The translations under genes were made by a program, and so were the position numbers. Of a stretch of 8,463 nt of DNA, positions 1-5,890 are shown piece after piece (the first letter of the stretch is position 1; each line of letters opens with the position of its first letter). This DNA comes from CAVBBU01 sp963593765. Its GTDB lineage: Bacteria > Bacillota > Clostridia > Lachnospirales > Lachnospiraceae. Location of the stretch: NCBI GenBank assembly GCA_963593765.1, contig CAVBBU010000085.1:1-8463 (forward strand), written 5' to 3'. Below the pieces are notes generated by a model that saw only the letters and a program-made list of their open reading frames with translations, made no database searches and had not been told where the DNA came from.

Positions 1-139
1 TCGAAACACGCTCCCGCTAAGGTGCTTGAGTGCCCCAGGGCATCTTCTCTTTCGGCTACGCCGAAATTCACCTTACAGCGGTACTAACAAGCCTGCTTAC
101 GCAGCCTTGAAGTGCCGGCCACGCACCATTGTTTCTCAT
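1..139. other. Structured non-coding element (four-way junction), class unknown
   Basis: This stretch is richer in GC than the flanks, has no supported coding frame and folds into nested helices. An outer helix GAAACA (3-8) / TGTTTC (130-135) encloses three branches. Branch one is CCGCTAAGGTG (14-24) with CACCTT-AC-AGCGG (69-81, AC bulged); it carries two inner hairpins, TGCC/GGCA (31-42) and a 7-bp TTTCGGC/GCCGAAA stem with a 3-base loop (50-66). Branch two is CAAG-C-CTGC / GCAG-C-CTTG (88-109). Branch three is GTGC/GCAC (112-126). Read on the minus strand, the 4-base loop of branch two is GTAA, a GNRA tetraloop; the plus strand shows no such loop, which mildly favours a minus-strand RNA. 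It matches no riboswitch, T-box, SRP, RNase P, tmRNA or 6S signature that I recognise. It could equally be a palindromic intergenic repeat or a mobile-element end, and it may extend beyond the left edge. Confidence 0.5.
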
Positions 140-293
140 ATAATATATGGGTGACCTAGAGCTTTTTGCGTTCCCCATAAGTGGTTTTAGACATTTTGAC
201 ACTGACGATTTTATGAGTGCAAATCTCAAAGTTTGGATATTGTATGATTTCCTGTGTAGTATTTGTGAAATTATAGAAAACAGCCCTCCAGAA

Positions 294-302
294 TGTTATT
301 AT
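294..302 (+). promoter_or_regulatory. Possible extended -10 promoter for the two-component operon
   Basis: TGTTATTAT reads as an extended -10 element (TG-N-TATTAT) and would start transcription near 309, about 47 bases before the regulator ATG. No good -35 box lies at the right distance. A perfect TTGACA at 196-201 has only GCAAAT at the 17-base spacing, and TATAAT at 139-144 has no -35 partner. The rest of 140-355 is AT-rich and holds nothing else I can name. Confidence 0.3.
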
Positions 303-355
303 ATGTTTAACTTAGTCGGAGATAGGGATCTGACACAATCCCATAGGAGGTACAT

Positions 356-1024
356 ATGGACAATATCAAAATTATGGTAGTCGATGACGAGGAGCGTATG
401 CGAAAGCTGGTAAAGGACTACCTTACTATAAAGGGCTATGAGGTGATAGAGGCAGCAGATGGCAAGGAGGCAGTAGATATATTTTTGCAAAACAAGGACA
501 TAAGCCTAATACTCCTTGATGTTATGATGCCAAACATGGATGGCTGGGAAACGCTTAAGATTATAAGGGAGTATTCGACAGTTCCTGTAGTTATGCTTAC
601 AGCAAGAGCAGAGGAAAAGGACGAGCTGCAGGGCTTTAACCTAGGCGTAGATGAATATATAACCAAGCCATTTAGCCCTAAGATTTTAGTAGCTCGTATA
701 GAGGCTATACTTAGAAGAAGCACAGAGGGCAAGGAAGACGTTATAGAGCTTGAGGGAATTAGAATAGATAAATCAGCACATCAGGTAACTATAGACGGAA
801 CACCAGTAGAGCTTAGCTATAAGGAGTTTGAGCTTTTAACATATTTTATGGAAAACAAGGGAATAGCATTATCAAGAGAAAAGATACTTAATAATGTCTG
901 GAACTACGATTACTTTGGAGAAGCAAGAACCATAGACACACATGTTAAAAAGCTTAGGTCTAAGATGGGAGCTAAGGGCAACTGTATAAAAACAATCTGG
1001 GGCATGGGATATAAATTTGAATAA
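356..1024 (+). CDS. OmpR/PhoB-family response regulator
   Basis: This is a 222-residue cytoplasmic transcription factor, the usual length for the family. It should be activated by phosphate transfer from the kinase encoded next to it. The receiver domain (about 3-120) shows the acidic pair D10-D11, the phospho-acceptor D55 in LILLDVMMPNMDGW, the switch threonine T82 and the conserved K104 in TKPF. The winged-helix DNA-binding domain (about 127-222) has the recognition-helix signature RTIDTHVKKLRSKM (191-204) and the closing wing IKTIWGMGYKFE. The start is well supported: AGGAGG at 345-350 lies 5 bases before the ATG. The stop is 2 bases before the kinase start, so the two form an operon. The target genes cannot be told from the sequence; such regulators often control their own operon. 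The family is certain; the signal and regulon are unknown, so no gene symbol is given. Confidence 0.97.
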   Translation: MDNIKIMVVDDEERMRKLVKDYLTIKGYEVIEAADGKEAVDIFLQNKDISLILLDVMMPNMDGWETLKIIREYSTVPVVMLTARAEEKDELQGFNLGVDEYITKPFSPKILVARIEAILRRSTEGKEDVIELEGIRIDKSAHQVTIDGTPVELSYKEFELLTYFMENKGIALSREKILNNVWNYDYFGEARTIDTHVKKLRSKMGAKGNCIKTIWGMGYKFE

Positions 1025-1026
1025 TT

Positions 1027-2529
1027 ATGAAACATTCACTAAGAGTTAGAATAACCATAATAACTATAATATCACTTTCATTTATAATATTTTTCACATG
1101 GGCTGTTAATATAGGCGGACTCGAAAAGTTTTATATGTGGCGTAAGCTTAATGAGATAGTTAGAGTATATGATGAGCTTAATGAAGAGGTGATGGAGATT
1201 GAGGAGAGTGGTGATAATATATCAAATGATGACGATAAGCTGCACAGCATAGTTCGAAACTCATCTGATTATTATAATATAACCATAGCAGTTATAGACT
1301 CCTCTACTAACAATGCGATAGTTACATCTGAAAGAGATGGCGACGAGCTGCTTGAAAAGGTACATGATTTTTTGTTTTCTGAAAACGGAAAAAACAACAC
1401 AGAGGTATTAAGGCAAACTGATAATTACAAGATAATATATAAAAGCTATGATAAAAATGCCGGGGCATCGCTGGGCTTTATGGGCTTTTGCAATGATAAC
1501 CAAACTATGATTATCATGTCTACTCCGCTTGAAAATATGAGACTTAATGTAAGTGCTGCAAATAGATTTATGAGCTATGCCGGTATAGCAGCACTTATAG
1601 TCGGAATTATTATGGTATTTTTCTTAACCGGAAGAGTAACAAAGCCTATACTTGAGCTGGCGGCACTGTCAAAGAAGATGGGAAGCCTAGACTTTAGCTG
1701 CAGGTACGAGGGACAGACTGATGATGAGGTTGGCATACTAGGAAGTAACATGAACGCCATGGCAGATAAGCTAGAGGAGACTATTACAAAGCTTAAAAAT
1801 GCAAACCTAGAGCTTGAGGCAGATATAAAAAAGAAGGAAGAGATAGACAAGATGCGAAAGGATTTTATAGCAAATGTTTCGCATGAGCTTAAAACTCCTA
1901 TCGCTCTTATTCAGGGATATGCCGAGGGGCTCTCTGACGGACTGTGTGAGGATGAGGAAAGCAGAAAGTACTATACTGGCGTTATTATAGACGAGGCAAA
2001 TAAAATGAATAGCATGGTTAAGCAGCTGCTGACACTTAGCTCGCTAGAATCCGGCGAGCAGGATATTGAGCTTAGTCATATTAACCTTACAGAGCTTATA
2101 CGCTCAGTTATAGCAAAAACAACTATACTGCTTGGTGATAAAAAAGCAGATATAATATTTGATGACAGCAGGGACATATATGTTTGGTGTGATGAGTATA
2201 AGATAGAGGAGGTAGTTACTAATTACATAAGTAATGCTATACACCATGTAAATGATGGCGGACGTATAGAAATAAGTCAGATAAAAAAGAATGACAGGCT
2301 AGTAACATATGTATACAATAGCGGTTCAAGCATACCTGATGAGGATATAGGACATATCTGGGATAAGTTTTATAAGGTAGATAAGGCACATAGCAGAGAA
2401 TATGGCGGAACAGGCATAGGTCTTTCTATAGTAAAGGCAATTATGGATGCACATGGAATGGGCTGCGGAGTTGAGAATATAGATGGCGGTGTGAGATTTT
2501 GGTTTGAACTTGATTGTAAGGATGTGTAA
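1027..2529 (+). CDS. Two-component sensor histidine kinase (HAMP, HisKA, HATPase)
   Basis: This 500-residue membrane kinase is the partner of the preceding regulator. Transmembrane helix 1 is about residues 9-29. An extracytoplasmic sensing segment of about 150 residues follows (30-183); it contains no sensor family I can name. Helix 2 is about 184-202, then a HAMP domain (about 201-255) beginning GRVTKP, and a charged coiled-coil linker. The dimerisation/phospho-acceptor helix carries H286 in FIANVSHELKTPIALIQGYA. The ATPase domain has an N box ending in N403 (NYISNAIHHV), a G1 box reading YNSGSSIP with N431 where many kinases have Asp, and a G2 box GGTGIGLSIVK (460-470). NTG/NSG variants of G1 occur in VanS-like kinases, so activity is expected. 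No clear ribosome binding site precedes the ATG, and only 2 bases separate it from the regulator stop, suggesting translational coupling. The input signal is unknown. Confidence 0.96.
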   Translation: MKHSLRVRITIITIISLSFIIFFTWAVNIGGLEKFYMWRKLNEIVRVYDELNEEVMEIEESGDNISNDDDKLHSIVRNSSDYYNITIAVIDSSTNNAIVTSERDGDELLEKVHDFLFSENGKNNTEVLRQTDNYKIIYKSYDKNAGASLGFMGFCNDNQTMIIMSTPLENMRLNVSAANRFMSYAGIAALIVGIIMVFFLTGRVTKPILELAALSKKMGSLDFSCRYEGQTDDEVGILGSNMNAMADKLEETITKLKNANLELEADIKKKEEIDKMRKDFIANVSHELKTPIALIQGYAEGLSDGLCEDEESRKYYTGVIIDEANKMNSMVKQLLTLSSLESGEQDIELSHINLTELIRSVIAKTTILLGDKKADIIFDDSRDIYVWCDEYKIEEVVTNYISNAIHHVNDGGRIEISQIKKNDRLVTYVYNSGSSIPDEDIGHIWDKFYKVDKAHSREYGGTGIGLSIVKAIMDAHGMGCGVENIDGGVRFWFELDCKDV

Positions 2530-2542
2530 GTATAAAGTTTAT

Positions 2543-2569
2543 AAAAAGCTGCCGGTTTGGCAGTTTTTT
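2543..2569 (+). terminator. Intrinsic terminator of the two-component operon
   Basis: The stem CTGCC (2549-2553) / GGCAG (2559-2563) encloses the loop GGTTT and is followed by six T residues (2564-2569). Upstream A residues (2543-2547) can pair with the T-tract to lengthen the stem. It lies 13 bases after the kinase stop, the expected place for a Rho-independent terminator. Confidence 0.85.
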
Positions 2570-2595
2570 AACATTTCTTAAGCTTTTTTTATAAT
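2568..2595 (+). promoter_or_regulatory. Sigma-A type promoter for the glycosyltransferase gene
   Basis: TTAACA (2568-2573; 5 of 6 matches to TTGACA) and a perfect TATAAT (2590-2595) are separated by 16 bases. Transcription would start near 2602, giving a leader of about 57 bases before the ATG at 2659. The -35 box overlaps the last T residues of the upstream terminator, so the end of one unit and the start of the next are packed together. Confidence 0.7.
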
Positions 2596-2607
2596 GAAAT
2601 GATTAGA

Positions 2608-2633
2608 TATATGTAGTATACTTTTTACATATA
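2608..2633 (+). repeat. Inverted repeat in the glycosyltransferase leader
   Basis: TATATGTA (2608-2615) and TACATATA (2626-2633) form an 8-bp perfect inverted repeat with a 10-base spacer, just downstream of the predicted transcription start. It could be a leader hairpin or a dimeric repressor operator. It is AT-rich, so chance cannot be excluded. Confidence 0.4.
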
Positions 2634-2658
2634 AAACAAAGAAGGCTTGAGAATAGTA

Positions 2659-5600
2659 ATGGAAAATGTGGAAAATCGTCCTAAGGTGTCTGTAATTATT
2701 CCGGTATATAATGGTGAAAAATTTATAAGGGAATGTTTAAAAACTGTTACTAGGCAGACTCTAAAAGATATAGAGATTATTATTGTTGATGATGGCTCAA
2801 CAGACAAAACTCCAGATATCCTAAAGCAGTTTGCAAAAAAGGACAGCCGTATCCGTGCTTTCGAACGAGAAAATGGAGGTGTTGGTGCTGCACGAAATAC
2901 AGGACTTAAATATGCGACAGGTGAATACCTGTCTATTTTAGATGTCGATGATGTTTTTGAAACAAATATGCTTGAGCTGGCATATAACAAGGTTAAGGAA
3001 ACTGATTCGGATATAGTTGTATTTCGCTCTGATCAGTTCATAGAGGAAAGCAGTGAGTTTAGCCTGATGCCATGGACAATTAAAGCTGAGCTTTTGCCAG
3101 ATATGCAGCCATTTACAGGAGATGATATAGAGAAAAATGTATTTGCCTTATTTACTTGGTGGAGCTGGGATAAGCTATTTAGGACAGACTATGTAAAGGA
3201 AAATGGATTTTACTTTCAGGAGCAGCGCTCTACTAACGATTTGCTTTTTGTATTTAGTGCATTTATAAAGGCAGGGAGTGTAGTTACTATGGATGATGTA
3301 TTAGCACATCATCGAAGGGCGGCGGGAAGTCTTTCAAATACAAGAGAAAAAAGCTGGCATTGCTTTTATGATGCTTTAATTGCTGTACGAGATTTTTTAA
3401 GGAAGGAGAAGCTTTATTCTAGGTTTGAGGATGATTTTATAAACTATGCTGCCAGCTTTTCGTTGTGGCATCTTAATACTCTTTTGATGCCGCAAAAGGA
3501 GCTTTTATTTAACAAGCTGCATAGTGAGTATTTCAAGGAGCTTGGAGTTGATGGATATCCTGTTACAAAATACTATAACAAGCAGGACTATTATGACTGT
3601 AAAAAAATACTTCAGCATACTATGAGTGGTGAGAGTGATAAAAACATTAAGGTGTCAGTGGTTATGCCATCACTTAATGTGGCAGCCTATATAAGAGAAT
3701 GTATTGAAAGCGTAATAAATCAGACACTTCGTGAAATTGAGATTATATGTGTTGATGCAGGCTCTACGGATGGAACCTTAGAAATTTTAGAGGAATATCA
3801 AAAAAGGGATTCGAGGATAAGGATTTTACATTCTCCGGTAAAGAGCTACGGCTATCAGATGAATATGGGCTTGGATGATGCAAACGGAGAGTACTTTGCT
3901 ATAGTAGAAACAGATGATTATATTAAGCCTAACATGTATGAGGAGCTATACAAACTTGCACAGGATAATTATCTGGATATAATAAAGTCCGACCATTGTC
4001 TTTTTGTTACAGATGATAATAACGAAAAGCACTTTAGCTATAGGCCTATGATTGCAAATTTAGATATTTGCAAGTATGGGGTAGCATATGCTCCTGCCGA
4101 AAATCCTGGACTATTTGACTTCGGCAATACTATTTGGACGAGCCTTTATAACATGTCCTTTCTTAGAACAAATAATATCCGCTTTCACGAATCTGCCGGA
4201 GCATCTTATCAGGACAATGGCTTCTGGTTTTTAACTATGGCGAGCGCAAGTAGGCTTATGTATCATAATAAAGCCTATTATATGCTTAGACGTGACAATC
4301 CTAATTCCTCTATACATTCTAGAGAAAAGGTATTTTGTATATGTGATGAATATGACTATATAAGAAATGAAATTATGAAAAGGTCAGAGCTTGTAAAGAC
4401 ATTTGTTCCGTTATGTGCAGTTGCTAGATTTAGAAATTATGAGTGGACTTATGAGCGGGTAGCAGATGAGTACAAGGAGATGTTTCTTGAGCGATTTGCC
4501 GCTGACTTTAAAAAGCTAATGGATGCTGGTGAAATACATGGTGAATATTTTAGTATGGAAAGAAGCATTTGCCTGCGTATGATTTTGGATGCTCCAGAGA
4601 CATATAAAAATTACAAGCTTTTCGTTGTGGGTCAAATAGGTACCTATTACAATTTAGAAGAGTATGACAGAGTAAAACATGAGCTTGAATGTGCATATAA
4701 TTCGTTGTCGTTTAGAGTAGGACGCATGATGACATGGCCGCTAAGAAGGCTTAGAGGTGTTTTGCAAAGGGTTAAAAAAACACCGAATGCATATTACAAA
4801 GAAATCTTAAAAAAAGCAGGAAATGAATCGAAGAAGGAGTATGAGTTTTATAATAATCTAACTAGAGACCTTTATCCATTAGAGCTTGAAAGGTGGTACT
4901 TTAATAAAACAAAAAAGGCTCCTTCCTTACAATATCCAAAGAGCTTTAACGAGAAGCTGCAGTGGCTTAAGCTATACGACATAACAGAAAAAAAGACTAT
5001 GCTCTCTGATAGCTCTAAGGCGAGGGAATACGCAATTAAGGCAATAGGACAGGAGCATGTTAAAAGTCAGCTTGGTATATGGAAGAGCTTTGATGAAATT
5101 GATTTTGATACTCTTCCAGATAGCTTTGTTCTTAAGGCAACACATGGATGTGATGAGAGCATTATAGTGCAAAGCAAAAAGAATATGGACAAAGAAAAGC
5201 TCCGCATTGATATAACCAAATGGCTGTCACATAATTATGCTTTTGTTAATGGCTTTGAGCTAGAGTATATGAATGTAGAGCCTAGAATTATCGCAGAGCC
5301 ATATACGTATGATAAGCAGATGCAGTGTGATGTATTTTGCTTTGATGGAAAAGCAAGGCTTGTAATTTGCCAAAATATGATATTTGATATGGATGAAAAC
5401 AGCCTTGGCACGGCTTATAAAAATGAAGCTGCTAGTGATGGGGTGGCTTTGGGAAATGATACCCTTAAAGAAATGCAGGATATGGCAGAAAAAATGGCGG
5501 ATGGCCTTGCATTTGCCAGTATTGGATTTTTAGTTGGGGGTAAAAATATTATATTTGATAAGATAGTATTTTCACCGCATAGCGGAATCAAGGAATGGGC

Positions 5601-5718
5601 TGATGAAAAGATAGATAATCAGCTTGGCGATATGCTTATACTGCCTATTAGATATCCGATTCCAAAATATACCAGATATGACCGCATAAAAAAGGACATT
5701 CTACGAGAGGAAGGATAG
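2659..5718 (+). CDS. Fusion protein: two GT2 glycosyltransferases plus TupA-like ATP-grasp domain
   Basis: This 1019-residue protein is probably cytoplasmic or membrane-associated and acts in surface polysaccharide assembly. Domain 1 (about 9-320) is a GT-A glycosyltransferase of family 2, with VSVIIPVYNG (10-19), VDDGSTD (43-49) and a DVDD metal/nucleotide-sugar motif (95-98). Domain 2 (about 331-580) is a second GT2, with VSVVMPSLN, VDAGSTDGT, ETDD (417-420) and SYQDNGFWF (516-524), where the Asp is the likely general base. A basic linker with SFRVGRMMTWPLRRLRG (684-700) resembles amphipathic tails of capsule glycosyltransferases. The C-terminal domain (about 725-1005) resembles TupA-like ATP-grasp ligases (teichuronopeptide synthesis), with SFNEKLQWLKLYD (762-774), VLKATHG and PRIIAEPY. 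Several expected catalytic positions look replaced (see findings). An in-frame TTG at 2647 would add 4 residues, but only 1 base separates it from the GAAGG site, so the ATG at 2659 is preferred. Sugar donors and acceptors cannot be read from sequence. Confidence 0.93.
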   Translation: MENVENRPKVSVIIPVYNGEKFIRECLKTVTRQTLKDIEIIIVDDGSTDKTPDILKQFAKKDSRIRAFERENGGVGAARNTGLKYATGEYLSILDVDDVFETNMLELAYNKVKETDSDIVVFRSDQFIEESSEFSLMPWTIKAELLPDMQPFTGDDIEKNVFALFTWWSWDKLFRTDYVKENGFYFQEQRSTNDLLFVFSAFIKAGSVVTMDDVLAHHRRAAGSLSNTREKSWHCFYDALIAVRDFLRKEKLYSRFEDDFINYAASFSLWHLNTLLMPQKELLFNKLHSEYFKELGVDGYPVTKYYNKQDYYDCKKILQHTMSGESDKNIKVSVVMPSLNVAAYIRECIESVINQTLREIEIICVDAGSTDGTLEILEEYQKRDSRIRILHSPVKSYGYQMNMGLDDANGEYFAIVETDDYIKPNMYEELYKLAQDNYLDIIKSDHCLFVTDDNNEKHFSYRPMIANLDICKYGVAYAPAENPGLFDFGNTIWTSLYNMSFLRTNNIRFHESAGASYQDNGFWFLTMASASRLMYHNKAYYMLRRDNPNSSIHSREKVFCICDEYDYIRNEIMKRSELVKTFVPLCAVARFRNYEWTYERVADEYKEMFLERFAADFKKLMDAGEIHGEYFSMERSICLRMILDAPETYKNYKLFVVGQIGTYYNLEEYDRVKHELECAYNSLSFRVGRMMTWPLRRLRGVLQRVKKTPNAYYKEILKKAGNESKKEYEFYNNLTRDLYPLELERWYFNKTKKAPSLQYPKSFNEKLQWLKLYDITEKKTMLSDSSKAREYAIKAIGQEHVKSQLGIWKSFDEIDFDTLPDSFVLKATHGCDESIIVQSKKNMDKEKLRIDITKWLSHNYAFVNGFELEYMNVEPRIIAEPYTYDKQMQCDVFCFDGKARLVICQNMIFDMDENSLGTAYKNEAASDGVALGNDTLKEMQDMAEKMADGLAFASIGFLVGGKNIIFDKIVFSPHSGIKEWADEKIDNQLGDMLILPIRYPIPKYTRYDRIKKDILREEG

Positions 5719-5774
5719 AGCCTAAGTTATAGTAGATATGAGAAAATGTGAAGATAACTAGCATTTTGCGACAA

Positions 5775-5803
5775 TTGACACCCTAGGTATCATATTATAT
5801 AAT
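5775..5803 (+). promoter_or_regulatory. Perfect-consensus sigma-A promoter for leuS
   Basis: TTGACA (5775-5780) and TATAAT (5798-5803) both match consensus exactly and are 17 bases apart, the optimal spacing. Transcription should start near 5810, giving a leader of about 80 bases. No terminator is visible between the glycosyltransferase stop (5718) and this promoter, so some read-through from upstream is possible. Confidence 0.92.
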
Positions 5804-5833
5804 CAGCTTGATTTGAAAAAAAGCACCAAGCTG
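5804..5833 (+). repeat. Inverted repeat spanning the leuS transcription start
   Basis: CAGCTTG (5804-5810) and CAAGCTG (5827-5833) are a perfect 7-bp inverted repeat with a 16-base spacer containing seven consecutive A residues. The left arm directly abuts the -10 box and lies mostly before the expected start site, so it would not form a full hairpin in RNA made from this promoter. It may be an operator, or a hairpin only in read-through RNA. Confidence 0.4.
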
Positions 5834-5846
5834 CACTTGTTTTAAA

Positions 5847-5867
5847 GCCCTGTAGATGCTGCAGGGC
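5847..5867 (+). promoter_or_regulatory. Hairpin in the leuS leader
   Basis: GCCCTGTAG (5847-5855) pairs with CTGCAGGGC (5859-5867) as a 9-bp stem with one T-G wobble and a 3-base ATG loop. It ends 11 bases before the AAGGAG ribosome binding site (5879-5884) and is not followed by a T-tract, so it is not a terminator. The leader shows no T-box AGGGTGG-type motif and is too short for a T-box riboswitch. The hairpin may affect mRNA stability or ribosome access. Confidence 0.6.
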
Positions 5868-5890
5868 ATTATATATGTAAGGAGATTAAT

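Noticed and set aside
75..110. Resemblance of CGGTACTAACAAGCC to the 3' end of 23S rRNA (GGTACTAATAG)
   Set aside because: The match is short, and the surrounding hairpins and sequence do not fit 23S rRNA domain VI.
139..144. TATAAT after the left-edge element as a promoter
   Set aside because: No -35 box lies at 15-19 bases upstream; the region is simply AT-rich.
147..380. A 77-codon open frame before the response regulator
   Set aside because: It has no ribosome binding site, overlaps the strongly supported regulator start in another frame, and its translation shows no recognisable domain or composition typical of a real small protein.
436..732. Minus-strand open frames inside the regulator, and similar ones inside the kinase, glycosyltransferase and leuS
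   Set aside because: They are antisense shadows of well-supported genes, with serine- and isoleucine-rich translations and no ribosome binding sites or domains.
1027..5718. A functional system linking the two-component pair and the glycosyltransferase
   Set aside because: A terminator and a new promoter separate them, and nothing in the sequence shows a regulator binding site; adjacency alone is weak evidence.
5725..5759. AGTTAT/ATAACT inverted repeat as a terminator for the glycosyltransferase gene
   Set aside because: The stem is only 6 bp and AT-rich, has a 23-base loop and no T-tract.
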